Assembly (NCBI GenBank): GCA_001295865.1
Contig: LJHW01000004.1
Coordinates: forward strand, 186,001-250,000
Reading direction: 5' to 3'
DNA from: a beta proteobacterium AAP65
Lineage (GTDB): Bacteria > Pseudomonadota > Gammaproteobacteria > Burkholderiales > Burkholderiaceae_C
Length of the DNA: 64,000 nt
A model generated the notes under the pieces. It had not been told where the DNA came from, did not search any database, and saw nothing but the letters and a program-made list of their open reading frames with translations. Positions within the stretch are counted from its first letter, which is position 1, and each line of letters opens with the position of its first letter. Below, one piece after another: positions 1 through 9,035 of this stretch. Both the position numbers and the translations under genes were made by a program.

Positions 1-306
1 CGGGCGCAATGTGAAGCTGTAGCGCTTGCCGTCGGCCGACACGGCCCACTGCGTGGCGATGTCGGCCACCAGCTTGCTGGGCTCGGCCACGTCGTAGCGC
101 AGCAGGCGGTCGTAGGTGTTGCCCAGCAGCTCACCGGCCGTGATCTCGAAGGCCTCGGCCGGGTCCAGGCTGATGAGGTCGTCCAGCTGCATGGCCAGCA
201 CCAGCGTGTCGGGCGGCGTGGCGGCCTGGGCAGGCCACCAGGCGGTGGCGCCGAGGGCGGCCGCGGCCTGGCCGAGACGGCGGCGGGTGAGCGGGGGTAG
301 GGACAC
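1..306 (-). CDS. ABC transporter substrate-binding protein, family 5 (peptide/nickel type), N-terminal part
   Basis: Only the first 102 codons are present; the 3' end lies before the window. The product starts with a twin-arginine-like signal (TRRRLGQ followed by an Ala-rich stretch ending PAQAA). It continues with the family-5 pattern of early residues (LDPAEAFEITAGELLGNTYD), which places it among DppA/OppA-like periplasmic binding proteins of ABC importers. The start is GTG, chosen because GGAG lies 8 nt upstream and no better start is in frame. It follows the SRPBCC gene on the same strand after 41 nt and may share its transcript. The ligand cannot be read from this fragment. Confidence 0.8.
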   Translation of the reverse strand, partial: MSLPPLTRRRLGQAAAALGATAWWPAQAATPPDTLVLAMQLDDLISLDPAEAFEITAGELLGNTYDRLLRYDVAEPSKLVADIATQWAVSADGKRYSFTLRP

Positions 307-347
307 GAAAGAACTCCGGGCGGTCGACACGACAGCCCGAGAGTGTG

Positions 348-821
348 TCACCCCACCTCGCCTCCGAATTTTTTGATCAGGTTGGCGATGTACTTGTCCA
401 CCAGCTTCTCGAACTCGCTGCTCACCACCGGCCCCACGAGTGCCTTCATCAGCCCGGGCAGCGGCACGTCCACGCTGCCGGCCACCTTGAACTCGATCTC
501 GGTGCCGGCCTGGCCTTCCTTCAGCTTCCAGTGCCCACCCACCAGCGCGTTGCCTTCGCCCTTCACGGGTGTCCAGACCACGGTGCCCTTCTTGCGGTCG
601 GCCACGTACTTGCTGGCGTAGACGGTCTGGATGTTCACCTGCGCGGTGCCCACCTTCTCCATCTCCCAGCGGTAGGTGTCTTTCGCGATCTCGGTGAGCT
701 TGTCCACCTTCGGGAAGAAGCTGGCCGAGGTGGGCACGTGCGAGAGCAGGTCGAACACCTCTTTCATGCCGGCCTTGACGGTGAATTCGTAGCCGAGGTC
801 GATGTCGACGGTGATGGTCAT
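348..821 (-). CDS. SRPBCC (polyketide cyclase/START-like) family protein
   Basis: The 157-residue protein has the SRPBCC layout: a short N-terminal strand, a helix (VKAGMKEVFDLLSHV), a long antiparallel sheet and a C-terminal amphipathic helix. Such folds hold hydrophobic ligands in a central cavity; no enzyme activity is implied. The start MTITVDIDLGYEF is preceded by GGAGA. The gene begins 23 nt after the stop of the wax ester synthase gene on the same strand, so co-transcription is likely, and a role in handling acyl or lipid ligands is an inference from that. No signal peptide is visible, so it is probably cytoplasmic. Confidence 0.75.
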   Translation of the reverse strand: MTITVDIDLGYEFTVKAGMKEVFDLLSHVPTSASFFPKVDKLTEIAKDTYRWEMEKVGTAQVNIQTVYASKYVADRKKGTVVWTPVKGEGNALVGGHWKLKEGQAGTEIEFKVAGSVDVPLPGLMKALVGPVVSSEFEKLVDKYIANLIKKFGGEVG

Positions 822-844
822 GGCGGTCTCCAGAAAAGGTGTGG

Positions 845-2284
845 TCAGGCGCTGTCCTGCCCGGCCCAGGGCAGCATCAGCGTCAGGTAGAGCAGCTTCT
901 CGAACTCGGGCTCGAAACGCTCGATGATCTGCTGCGGCTCGGGGCACAGGCCCGCGTCGGTGATCAGCCCGAACTGCACGCCACCGCCGTAGCTGAGGAT
1001 GGACACGCCCACGCCGATGTCGCCCGAGGCCGGCACCCAGAACATGGTCTGGCGCAGCGTGCTGCCGCAGAACTTCAGCGGCACCGCGGGCCCGGGCACG
1101 TTGGTCATCACCGCGGTGGCCTTTTTCGCGAACATGCCCAGCACGGCATCTTGCACCGGCTTGATGAACAGGCCCGACATCGCCAGCACCGCAAAAGCCA
1201 GCAGCGGCTGGTAGCTGCCCTTCAGCTCGTTCATGCGCTGGTGCACGGCGTAGGTGCGTTCCACCGGGTTGGTGATGCCGATGGGCAGCACCAGCGGCGC
1301 CAGGCCGAAGCGGTTGCCGAGCTGCCAGGCTTTGTCCAGCGGGCGCAGGTTCACCGGCACCATGGCGCGGATTTCCTTGCCCGCGGGGTCTTCGCCGCGG
1401 CCGCGCAGGTACTCGCCGATGGCGCCGGCCACGCAGCCCAGCAGCACGTCGTTGACGCTGCAGCCCAGGCCCTTGCCGATGGACTTCACCACGTCCAGCG
1501 ACATCGGCTCGCTCCAGGCCACGGCCTTGCGGCCGGCGGGCTTGCCCTTCAGCAACGTGGGCGAGTCGTCGGGCATCACGGCCAGCGCGGCCACGTCGCC
1601 CAGCACCTTGTAGCCGGTGCGCGCCATGTCCATGCTGCCCAGCAGCGGCTGGTAGGGGTTGGCCAGCATGTCGATGCTCTTGGCCATGCCGCCGCCGTAC
1701 ATGCCGATGGCCTTGATGGTCAGGTCGGTCAGCGGCTTGAGCACGGCATCGGCCAGCCAGTCGGCCTCACCCGCCTCTTCCGCCGGCTCGCGCTTGCGGC
1801 GCTTGGGCGGCTCGGCACCGCCGTCGGTGATGCTCATCATCACGCTGATCAAAGCGATGCCGTCGCCAATGCAGTGGTGCACACGCGCCACCAGCGCGCT
1901 GCCACCTTCGTAGTCTTCGATGAACTGGAACTGCCACAGCGGGCGCGCCGGGTCCAGCGGTGTCATCGCGAGTTCGCCGCACAGGCGCTGCAAGGCTTGG
2001 CGTTCGCTCTCACCGGGCTGGCGCTGCAAGGTGGCGGGCACCACGTGCCGGGCGATGTCGAAGTTGTCGTCGGGCACCCAGGTGGCGCCCATCGCATCGG
2101 CCACGGCCTTGTGGCGGAAACGCTCGTACTTCAGCAGCTTGCTCTCGATGCGCTCGCGCAGCGCCGCCAGGCTGATGGCCGGCGTGAGCAGCCACACGCC
2201 GACGATCATCATCAGGTTCACCTCGTTGTCCATGCGCAGCCAGGCGGTATCGACCCGCGACATGCGCTCGGCGGCATGGGACAT
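845..2284 (-). CDS. Wax ester synthase / diacylglycerol acyltransferase (WS/DGAT)
   Basis: The enzyme joins an acyl-CoA to a fatty alcohol (wax ester) or to diacylglycerol (triacylglycerol) at the surface of lipid inclusions. The 479-residue product carries the catalytic HHxxxDG motif as HHCIGDG at residues 136-142, the PLW element near 115, and the C-terminal-half ND motif (VNDVLLG). The length is normal for bacterial WS/DGATs. The start at MSHAAERMSRVDTAW is preferred over one 12 codons upstream because AGGAG lies 9 nt before it and family members begin there. It is divergent from the acyl-CoA-binding protein gene (106 nt) and upstream of the SRPBCC gene. Substrate preference, alcohol or diglyceride, cannot be read from sequence; a fatty acyl-CoA reductase elsewhere in the window favours wax esters. 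Confidence 0.93.
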   Translation of the reverse strand: MSHAAERMSRVDTAWLRMDNEVNLMMIVGVWLLTPAISLAALRERIESKLLKYERFRHKAVADAMGATWVPDDNFDIARHVVPATLQRQPGESERQALQRLCGELAMTPLDPARPLWQFQFIEDYEGGSALVARVHHCIGDGIALISVMMSITDGGAEPPKRRKREPAEEAGEADWLADAVLKPLTDLTIKAIGMYGGGMAKSIDMLANPYQPLLGSMDMARTGYKVLGDVAALAVMPDDSPTLLKGKPAGRKAVAWSEPMSLDVVKSIGKGLGCSVNDVLLGCVAGAIGEYLRGRGEDPAGKEIRAMVPVNLRPLDKAWQLGNRFGLAPLVLPIGITNPVERTYAVHQRMNELKGSYQPLLAFAVLAMSGLFIKPVQDAVLGMFAKKATAVMTNVPGPAVPLKFCGSTLRQTMFWVPASGDIGVGVSILSYGGGVQFGLITDAGLCPEPQQIIERFEPEFEKLLYLTLMLPWAGQDSA

Positions 2285-2390
2285 GTGAAGGAACTCCTGG
2301 AAGGCGTGGGCGCAAGGCACCGGCGCGGCGCACGATGCTGGGTAACATGCGGCCCGTCAACCAAGGATTTTCACCCACGGAGCCCCCGCC

Positions 2391-2645
2391 ATGGCCGACC
2401 TGAAAGCCACCTTTGAAGCCGCCGTCGCCGCCAGCAAGCAGCTGCCGGAAAAGCCGGACAACATGACGCTGCTGAAGATCTACTCGCTCTACAAGCAGGC
2501 CACCGAGGGCGACGTGCAGGGCAAGCGCCCGGGCTTCACCGACATGGTGGGCCGCGCCAAGTTCGACGCCTGGGATTCGATCAAGGGCACCAGTGCTGAA
2601 GAGGCCATGCAGGCTTACGTCGATCTCATCGAATCGCTGAAGTAA
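2391..2645 (+). CDS. Acyl-CoA-binding protein (ACBP)
   Basis: This 84-residue protein is a single four-helix ACBP domain. It shows the family's LKIYSLYKQATEGD segment, which contributes to the CoA-adenine pocket, and KFDAWDSIKG in the third and fourth helices. ACBPs bind medium to long acyl-CoA in the cytosol and deliver it to acyltransferases. The gene is divergent from WS/DGAT, whose substrate is acyl-CoA, and precedes a binding-protein gene by 6 nt on the same strand. ACBPs are patchily distributed in bacteria, so the pairing with WS/DGAT is informative. Confidence 0.92.
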   Translation: MADLKATFEAAVAASKQLPEKPDNMTLLKIYSLYKQATEGDVQGKRPGFTDMVGRAKFDAWDSIKGTSAEEAMQAYVDLIESLK

Positions 2646-2651
2646 CGCACG

Positions 2652-3797
2652 ATGCCGATGGTGACCCTGCCGCGCCGCCGCGCCCTCAAGACCCTGGCGG
2701 CCGGTGCCGCGGCGACCCTGGGCCTGCCCACCTGGGCGCAGAATGAACGCCGCATCGTGCTCGGCCAGAGCGCCGCGATGAGCGGCCCTGCCGCCCAGCT
2801 GGGCCTGCAGATGAACCGCGGCGCGCGCATCTTCTTCGAGCGCCTGAACGCCGAAGGTGGCGTCAACGGCCGCCGCGTGGAGATACGCGCGCTGGACGAC
2901 GGCTACGAGCCCGAGCGCTGCGCCGTCAACACGCGCACACTGATCGACGACGAGGTGTTTGCGCTCTTCGGTTACGTGGGCACGCCCACCTCGCTGGCGG
3001 CGCTGCCGCAGGTCACGTCATCGGGCATCCCGTTTTTCGGCGCTTTCACGGGCGCCGAGGCGCTGCGCGAGCCCTTCCACCGCAACGTCTTCCACGTGCG
3101 CGCTTCGTACTACGACGAGACCGCGCTCATCGTGAAGCAGCTCACCTCGCTGGGGCTGAAGAAGATCGCCGTTTTCCGCCAGAACGACAGCTACGGCCAG
3201 GCCGGCCTGGACGGCGTGGTGCGCGCGCTGAAGGCGCAGCAGCTGGCCCCTGCGGCGGTGGGCCTGGTGGAACGCAACTCGGTGGACGTGACTGCGGCCG
3301 TGAAGGCCATCGTGCCGACCATGCCCGACGCCGTGGTGCAGATCAGCGCCTACAAGAGCTGCGCCGCCTTCGTGCGCGAGGCGCGCAAGGCCGGCTACGG
3401 CGGCACTTTCTACAACGTCAGCTTCGTGGGCACACAGGCCCTGGCCGATGAATTGGGCAAAGACGGCCTGGGCGTGGTGGTGAGCCAGGTGATGCCCTTC
3501 CCCTTCAGCACCACCAACGCGCTGGCGCGCGAGTACCTCGCTGCCGTCAAACGCGCCGGGGGCGACGCCACGGCCAACTACAGCAGCATCGAGGGCTACC
3601 TCGGCGCCAAGGTGCTGGCCGAAGGCCTGCGCCGCGCCGGCGGCAACCCCACCCGTGCCGCATTCATCGAAGCATTGGAATCGATGCAACGCTACGACGC
3701 CGGCGGCTTCCCGGTGAGCTTCGGCGCGCGCAACCGGCGTGGCTCGAGCTTCGTCGAGCTGTCAATGCTCACCGGCGACGGGAAAGTGCGGCGCTGA
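2652..3797 (+). CDS. ABC transporter substrate-binding protein, branched-chain amino acid (LivJ/HAAT) type
   Basis: The 381-residue product has a twin-arginine-like signal (LPRRRALKTLAAGAAATLG, cleavage near TWAQ) followed by a periplasmic binding protein type I fold: VLGQSAAMSGPAAQLGLQMNRGA at the N-terminus and a later FRQNDSYGQAG segment. Proteins of this family deliver branched-chain amino acids, amides, urea or aromatic acids to Liv-type ABC permeases. No permease or ATPase gene is adjacent, so it is an orphan receptor here. It begins 6 nt after the acyl-CoA-binding protein gene and converges with the glutathione peroxidase gene 12 nt away. The ligand is unknown. Confidence 0.82.
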   Translation: MPMVTLPRRRALKTLAAGAAATLGLPTWAQNERRIVLGQSAAMSGPAAQLGLQMNRGARIFFERLNAEGGVNGRRVEIRALDDGYEPERCAVNTRTLIDDEVFALFGYVGTPTSLAALPQVTSSGIPFFGAFTGAEALREPFHRNVFHVRASYYDETALIVKQLTSLGLKKIAVFRQNDSYGQAGLDGVVRALKAQQLAPAAVGLVERNSVDVTAAVKAIVPTMPDAVVQISAYKSCAAFVREARKAGYGGTFYNVSFVGTQALADELGKDGLGVVVSQVMPFPFSTTNALAREYLAAVKRAGGDATANYSSIEGYLGAKVLAEGLRRAGGNPTRAAFIEALESMQRYDAGGFPVSFGARNRRGSSFVELSMLTGDGKVRR

Positions 3798-3809
3798 GGC
3801 CGCACGGCC

Positions 3810-4397
3810 TCACTTCGCCGCCAGCGCCTTCTCGATCTCGGCCACCAGCGTAGGCGCCGTGGGCGTGACGTTGCTGCCGTAGCTGCCCATGGGCTTGCCG
3901 TCGCGGCCCACCAGGTACTTGTGGAAGTTCCAGCCCGGCGTCTTGCCGGTGGCCTGGATGAGTTGCACGTAAAGCGGGTTGGCCGCCGCGCCCTTGACCG
4001 AGCTCTTCGAGAACATCGGGAACTTCACGCCGTAAGTGTTGAAGCAGAAGTCGGCGATCTCCTTGCTGTGCTTCAGTTCCTGCCCGCCGAAGTCGCCGCT
4101 CGGGAAGCCCAGCACCACCAGGCCCTGCGGGCCGTACTTGGCGTTCAGCGCCTCCAGGCCTTCGTACTGCGGCGTGAAGCCGCACTTGCTGGCCGTGTTG
4201 ACCACCAGCAGCACCTTGCCGGCGTACTGGCACAGGTTCTGCGGTTTTTCGTCCTGCAGCCGTGGAAAGCTGTGCTGCAAGAGTGCGGGGCAGGCCGCAG
4301 GGGCGGCTGCCGGCGCCGTCTGGGCCCAGGCGGCACCGGGGGCTGCGCCCAGCACCAGGGCCGAGACCAGCAAAGAAGCAGGGGTGAGAAGTTTCAT
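3810..4397 (-). CDS. Periplasmic glutathione-peroxidase-family thiol peroxidase
   Basis: The 195-residue protein has a Sec signal peptide (cleavage near AWAQ) and a thioredoxin-fold GPx domain. The peroxidatic Cys72 lies in NTASKCGFTPQY, the catalytic Gln106 in GDFGGQE and the Trp in WNFHKYL. It is a cysteine, not selenocysteine, type. In many members the segment before that Gln reads FPCNQF; here it is FPSGDF, so that Cys is missing. The start follows GGAAGG. It lies 72 nt downstream of the fructose-bisphosphate aldolase gene, at the end of the cbb operon, and may be read through. Likely role: peroxide detoxification in the periplasm. Confidence 0.88.
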   Translation of the reverse strand: MKLLTPASLLVSALVLGAAPGAAWAQTAPAAAPAACPALLQHSFPRLQDEKPQNLCQYAGKVLLVVNTASKCGFTPQYEGLEALNAKYGPQGLVVLGFPSGDFGGQELKHSKEIADFCFNTYGVKFPMFSKSSVKGAAANPLYVQLIQATGKTPGWNFHKYLVGRDGKPMGSYGSNVTPTAPTLVAEIEKALAAK

Positions 4398-4469
4398 CGG
4401 GGCCACCTTCCAGCAAGCAAAGAGCCCGGATGCTGCCACCAAGCGCGCGGGCAGGTCGGCCCGGGGGCA

Positions 4470-5507
4470 TCAGCGGTAGCGCTGCACCATGGCGTCCAGC
4501 GGCACGGGCCGGATGCGCGCTGCCATGCCGGCGCAACCGAAGGCTTCGAAACGCAGCTTGCACAGGCCGCGTGCGGCCTTCTTGGCCGCCGCCAGGGCCT
4601 TGCGCGGGTCGAACTCGGCCGGCTGCTCGGCGAAGACCTGGCGCATCGCGCCCGTCATCGCCAGGCGGATGTCGGTGTCGATGTTGATCTTGCGCACACC
4701 GCTCTGGATGCCGCGCTGGATCTCCTCCACCGGCACGCCGTAGGTTTCCTTGATCTCGCCGCCGTAGCGGCGGATCACGGCCAGCCACTCCTGCGGCACG
4801 CTGGACGAGCCGTGCATCACGAGGTGGGTGTCGGGCACGGCGGCATGGATGGCGGCGATGCGTTCGATGGCCAGGATGTCGCCCGTGGGCTCGCGGGTGA
4901 ACTTGTAGGCGCCGTGGCTGGTGCCGATGGCGATGGCCAGCGCGTCCACGCCGGTGCGGGCGACGAAGTCGCGCGCCTGCGCGGGGTCGGTGAGCATCTG
5001 CTCGTGGCTGAGCTGGCCCTCGGCGCCCACGCCGTCTTCTTCGCCGGCCTGGCCGCTTTCCAGGCTGCCCAGGCAGCCGAGTTCACCTTCCACGCTCACG
5101 CCCACGGCGTGCGCCATGCGGCAGACATCGCGCGTGACCTCGACGTTGTAGTCGTAGCTCGCCGGCGTCTTGGCGTCTTCGAGCAGCGAGCCGTCCATCA
5201 TCACGCTGGTGAAGCCGCTGCGCAGGGCCTGCAGGCACACGGCCGCCGAAGCCCCGTGGTCTTGGTGCAGCACCACCGGGATGTCAGGGTGGGCCTCCAC
5301 CGCGGCCAGCACCAGGTGGCGCAGGTAGGGCTCACCCGCGTACTTGCGGGCGCCGGCGCTGGCCTGCAGGATGACGGGCGCCTCGGTCTCCTGCGCCGCC
5401 TCCATGATGGCGTGCACCTGCTCGAGGTTGTTGACATTGAAGGCCGCCACGCCGTAGCCGTGCTCGGCGGCGTGGTCCAGCAGTTGTCGCAGCGATATCA
5501 AGGCCAT
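4470..5507 (-). CDS. cbbA: Class II fructose-bisphosphate / sedoheptulose-bisphosphate aldolase
   Basis: The enzyme condenses dihydroxyacetone phosphate with glyceraldehyde 3-phosphate, or with erythrose 4-phosphate in the Calvin cycle. The 345-residue product shows the zinc-dependent class II pattern: HQDHG near residue 90, EGELG, the GTSHGAYKF segment and [10 protein letters not shown], each carrying metal- or phosphate-binding residues, and INIDTDIR near the C-terminus. The start [10 protein letters not shown] is the family start; an upstream in-frame Met would extend into the spacer. It is the last gene of the cbb operon, 13 nt after cbbY. Its final residues (VQRYR) match the CbbA subgroup as recalled. 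Confidence 0.93.
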   Translation of the reverse strand: MALISLRQLLDHAAEHGYGVAAFNVNNLEQVHAIMEAAQETEAPVILQASAGARKYAGEPYLRHLVLAAVEAHPDIPVVLHQDHGASAAVCLQALRSGFTSVMMDGSLLEDAKTPASYDYNVEVTRDVCRMAHAVGVSVEGELGCLGSLESGQAGEEDGVGAEGQLSHEQMLTDPAQARDFVARTGVDALAIAIGTSHGAYKFTREPTGDILAIERIAAIHAAVPDTHLVMHGSSSVPQEWLAVIRRYGGEIKETYGVPVEEIQRGIQSGVRKINIDTDIRLAMTGAMRQVFAEQPAEFDPRKALAAAKKAARGLCKLRFEAFGCAGMAARIRPVPLDAMVQRYR

Positions 5508-5520
5508 GGGGTGCTCCCGT

Positions 5521-6297
5521 TCAGCCGAATTGAGAAACCAGATCCATGCGCGCATGCCACTCGATGAGGTCGTCGAGCGTCACACGCTGCGCCGTGCCGC
5601 CGCCCTCCGGCACCGGACGCCAACCCTGGCGCGTGTGCAGCCCCGGGCCCACGGCCACCACGGCTTCGACGGTGTCGTCGGGAAAGTAGGCGCTGCGGGT
5701 CACCACCACCGGCACATCGGCCGCACGTGCAGCGGCCACGCCGGCGGGTGAATCTTCCAGCGCCAGCGTGGCCAGCGGCGACAGGCCGAGTTGCGCCAGC
5801 GCCAGCAGGTAGGCCTCGGGGTCGGGCTTCTTGGCAGCCACGTCTTCGCCGCACACCACCACCTCGAAGGACGCCAGCGCGGCTGCGCCGCGCGTGTGCC
5901 GCAGCAGCGCCTGCACATTGGCCCGGCTGGTGGTGGTGACGATGGCCAGGCGCAGCGGGCGCACCAGCGCTTCGTCCAGCAGTTCGGCCACACCCGGGCG
6001 CAGCGTGATGGCGCCGGCGGCCAGGCGGGCCTCGTAGGCCATGTTCTTGCGGCGGTGCAGTTCGCGCGCCAGGGCCTCGCGTTCGCCCTGGGTGCCCGGG
6101 GCATCGGGCTGTGTGGCCATGTCGAGCAGGAGGCGTTCGCGGCCGCCCGTCACGCGCAGCAGTTCGCCGTAGCGCGCCTCGCTCCAGCGCCAGCCCAGGC
6201 CCATGGCGGCAAAAGCGTCGTTGAAGGCCAGGCGGTGGCCGTCGCGTTCGGTTTCGGCCAGCGTGCCGTCCACGTCCCAGAGCAGGGCTTCGATCAT
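5521..6297 (-). CDS. cbbY: CbbY, HAD-family xylulose-1,5-bisphosphate phosphatase
   Basis: The 258-residue protein is a HAD hydrolase with the nucleophile motif WDVDGTLAE at the N-terminus, a helical cap domain, TTTSR as motif II, the lysine in [10 protein letters not shown], and [11 protein letters not shown] as motif IV. CbbY enzymes remove xylulose-1,5-bisphosphate, a misfire product that inhibits RubisCO, so its place in a RubisCO operon fits. Its ATG overlaps the stop of cbbZ by 4 nt (ATGA), which indicates translational coupling. It is distinct in sequence from the neighbouring phosphoglycolate phosphatase. Confidence 0.9.
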   Translation of the reverse strand: MIEALLWDVDGTLAETERDGHRLAFNDAFAAMGLGWRWSEARYGELLRVTGGRERLLLDMATQPDAPGTQGEREALARELHRRKNMAYEARLAAGAITLRPGVAELLDEALVRPLRLAIVTTTSRANVQALLRHTRGAAALASFEVVVCGEDVAAKKPDPEAYLLALAQLGLSPLATLALEDSPAGVAAARAADVPVVVTRSAYFPDDTVEAVVAVGPGLHTRQGWRPVPEGGGTAQRVTLDDLIEWHARMDLVSQFG

Positions 6298-6962
6298 GCG
6301 GCGTTCTCCTGGAGCACGAGGTCGGCCACGGCGGGCAGCGTGTGGAAAAGCCGGTCGGGCCCGGCGCTGAGGATGGGCTGGCCGGCGTTGTAGCCCCAGG
6401 GCACCGCCCAGGCGACCACGCCGGCGTTGCGCGCGGCGTTCACGTCGGTGGCCGAATCGCCCACGTGCGCCACCTCGGCCAGCGCCACGCCACAGTGCCG
6501 GGCCGCGTGCTGCAACACACTGGCGTGCGGCTTTTTCTGCGGCAGCGTGTCGCCACCGATGACGAGGTCGAAAGCCTGCGTCCAGCCGTGGCAGCGCAGC
6601 AGCGTCTGCGTGTGGCGTGTTTCCTTGTTGGTGACGCAGGCCACCTGCACGCCGGCGGCGCGCAGGCGCTGCAGCGTTTCGGTGGCGCCGGGGTAAGGCG
6701 CGCCCAAGGTGCCGGTGGTGTCGGTGTAGTGGCGGTCGAAACTCGCCAGCACCGCAGCCACATCGATGTCGGGTGGCGCCACGCGCCCCAGCAGCTGGCG
6801 CATCAGCGCATGCGCGCCTTGGCCGATCAGCAGCGTCAGTGCGGGTACCGGCTGGCGCGGCAGGCCGTGGTTTTCGAGCGCCCGGTTGGCCGCTTCGGCG
6901 ATCTCGCCGGCGGTGTCGACAAGCGTGCCGTCGAGATCGAAGCTGACGAGGCGGTAGGGCAT
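6294..6962 (-). CDS. cbbZ: Phosphoglycolate phosphatase
   Basis: It dephosphorylates 2-phosphoglycolate, made when RubisCO uses oxygen. The 222-residue HAD protein has FDLDGTLVDT at its N-terminus, a cap domain, VTNKETRH as motif II, KKPHASVL and HVGDSATDVNAARNAG as motif IV. The Gly-rich terminal half and length match Gph/CbbZ. It follows transketolase by 15 nt and overlaps cbbY by 4 nt. Assignment to CbbZ rather than another Gph rests on its place in the operon. Confidence 0.92.
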   Translation of the reverse strand: MPYRLVSFDLDGTLVDTAGEIAEAANRALENHGLPRQPVPALTLLIGQGAHALMRQLLGRVAPPDIDVAAVLASFDRHYTDTTGTLGAPYPGATETLQRLRAAGVQVACVTNKETRHTQTLLRCHGWTQAFDLVIGGDTLPQKKPHASVLQHAARHCGVALAEVAHVGDSATDVNAARNAGVVAWAVPWGYNAGQPILSAGPDRLFHTLPAVADLVLQENAA

Positions 6963-6977
6963 GGCGTCGAGCTGGGT

Positions 6978-9035
6978 TCAAGCAACCGCGGGCGCTTCGG
7001 CGTCTTGCAGGGTGTTCAGCACCAGCCCCACCAGCGCTGCGGCGGTGAGCCCGAGCGCGCGCGCCACGTCGGCGGCGGGGGCGCTCTCGCCGAAGCGGTC
7101 GACGCCCAGCGCAGCACTGCAGCCCAGGTCGCCCCAGCCGCGCGTGACGCCGGCCTCCACCGCCACACGCGGCACCCCGCGCGGCAGCACGGCCTCGCGC
7201 CAGGCCCGCGGCTGGCGCTCGAAGACCGTGGTGGAAGGCATGGACACCACGCGCACCGCCACGCCCTGGCCGGCCAGTTCGGCCTGCGCCTGCAGCGCCA
7301 GCGGCACTTCGGAGCCGGTGGCGATGATCACGGCGCGTGCCGTGTGGCCTTCAGCGGGCTCGCGCAGCACGTAGCCGCCGCGCGAGACGGCTTCGCACTG
7401 CGCCGCCGTGCGCGGCTGCGCCGGCAGGTTCTGGCGCGAGAGCAGCAGCGCGGTGGGCCGGTCGGGCAGCGTCACGGCGCTGGCCCAGGCGGCGGCGGTC
7501 TCCGCGCCGTCGCAGGGCCGCCAGACGTCCAGGTTGGGGATGAGGCGCAGGCTGGCCGCATGCTCCACCGGCTGGTGCGTGGGCCCGTCTTCACCGAGGC
7601 CGATGCTGTCGTGCGTGAACACGTGCACCACGCGGCGCTTCATCAGCGCGGCCATGCGGATGGCGTTGCGGCTGTAGTCGCTGAAAGTCAGGAAGGTGCC
7701 GCCGTAGGGAATGAAACCGCCGTGCAGCGCGATGCCGTTCATCACCGCGGCCATGCCGAACTCGCGCACGCCGTAGTTGATGTGGCGGCCACCGCTGGCC
7801 CCGCCGCGCACGGCGCCGCAGCCCGGGAAATCGGTGAGGTTGCTGGCCGTGAGGTCGGCGCTGCCGCCCAGCAGTTCGGGCAGCAAGGCCGCCAGTTCGG
7901 CCAGCACCTTCTGCGAGGCCTTGCGCGTGGCCAGCGTTTCACCACGTTCCTGGAAGCCCTGGATCACCGCGCCCAGCTGCCCGGCCAGGCCGGCAGCTTG
8001 CGCACCGCTGCAGCGGCGCTCGAACTCGGCGGCCAGGGCCGGGTGTTCGCTGCGGTAGGCCTCGAAGTCCAGGCGCCAGCGGCTTTCGCTGCGCTGGCCG
8101 CGCTCGGCAGCGCTCCAGGCCGAGGCCACCTCGGCCGGAATCTCGAAAGGCGCGTGCGGCCAGCCCAGGCGTGCGCGGGTGGCAGCGATCTCTTCCGCAC
8201 CGAGCGGCTCGCCGTGCGCCTTGGCCGTGCCCTCGCGGGCCGGCGAGCCAGCGCCGATGGTGGTGTGGCACAGCACGATGGAGGGCCCGCCCGTGTGGGT
8301 CTTGGCCTGCGCCAGCGCGGCGTCCAGCGCTTCGACATCGTGGCCGTTCACCGGCCCGAGCACGTGCCAGCCGTAGGCGCGGAAACGCCCCGCGGTGTCG
8401 TCGGCGAACCAGCCTTGCACGTCGCCGTCGATGCTGATGCCGTTGTCGTCGTACAGCGCAATGAGCTTGTGGAGCTTCAGCGCGCCGGCCAGCGAGCAGG
8501 CTTCGTGGCTCACGCCTTCCATCAGGCAGCCGTCACCGATAAAGACGTAGGTGTGGTGGTCCACCACGGTGTGGCCTGGGCGGTTGAAATGGTCGGCCAG
8601 CAGCTTCTCGGCCAGGGCCATGCCCACGGCGTTGGTGAGGCCCTGGCCCAGCGGGCCGGTGGTGGTTTCCACGCCGGGGGTCACGTCCACCTCGGGGTGG
8701 CCGGGCGTCAGGCTGTGCAGCTGGCGGAAGCGCTTCAACTCGGCCAGCGGCAGCGCATAGCCGCTCAGGTGCAGCAGCGCGTACAGCAGCATCGAGGCGT
8801 GGCCGTTGCTCAGCACGAAACGGTCGCGGTCGGCCCACTGCGGGTTGGCCGGGTTGTGCCTGAGGTGGCGCTGCCACAGCGCGGTGGCCATCTCGGCCAT
8901 GCCCATGGGTGCGCCGGGGTGGCCGCTGTTGGCGGCCTGCACCGCGTCCATGGCCAGTGCACGCAAGGCGTTGGCGCTGGTGTTGTCGAAGCGGGGCGTG
9001 CCGCGCAGCACGCGCTCGGTGCAGGTGCTGGCCAT
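6978..9035 (-). CDS. cbbT: Transketolase, Calvin-cycle isozyme
   Basis: A thiamine-diphosphate enzyme that moves two-carbon units between sugar phosphates to regenerate ribulose 5-phosphate. The 685-residue protein has the order thiamine-pyrophosphate domain ([24 protein letters not shown] with the NGISIDG region), pyrimidine domain ([38 protein letters not shown]) and C-terminal domain (RQNLP, IATGSEV). The start [10 protein letters not shown] overlaps the cbbP stop by one base (TGATG). A housekeeping copy would be expected elsewhere in the genome. Confidence 0.96.
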   Translation of the reverse strand: MASTCTERVLRGTPRFDNTSANALRALAMDAVQAANSGHPGAPMGMAEMATALWQRHLRHNPANPQWADRDRFVLSNGHASMLLYALLHLSGYALPLAELKRFRQLHSLTPGHPEVDVTPGVETTTGPLGQGLTNAVGMALAEKLLADHFNRPGHTVVDHHTYVFIGDGCLMEGVSHEACSLAGALKLHKLIALYDDNGISIDGDVQGWFADDTAGRFRAYGWHVLGPVNGHDVEALDAALAQAKTHTGGPSIVLCHTTIGAGSPAREGTAKAHGEPLGAEEIAATRARLGWPHAPFEIPAEVASAWSAAERGQRSESRWRLDFEAYRSEHPALAAEFERRCSGAQAAGLAGQLGAVIQGFQERGETLATRKASQKVLAELAALLPELLGGSADLTASNLTDFPGCGAVRGGASGGRHINYGVREFGMAAVMNGIALHGGFIPYGGTFLTFSDYSRNAIRMAALMKRRVVHVFTHDSIGLGEDGPTHQPVEHAASLRLIPNLDVWRPCDGAETAAAWASAVTLPDRPTALLLSRQNLPAQPRTAAQCEAVSRGGYVLREPAEGHTARAVIIATGSEVPLALQAQAELAGQGVAVRVVSMPSTTVFERQPRAWREAVLPRGVPRVAVEAGVTRGWGDLGCSAALGVDRFGESAPAADVARALGLTAAALVGLVLNTLQDAEAPAVA

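Noticed and set aside
839-2416. Long plus-strand frame opposite the wax ester synthase
   Set aside because: Composition (His-, Gln-, Arg-rich) is that of an antisense shadow of the HHxxxDG enzyme gene.
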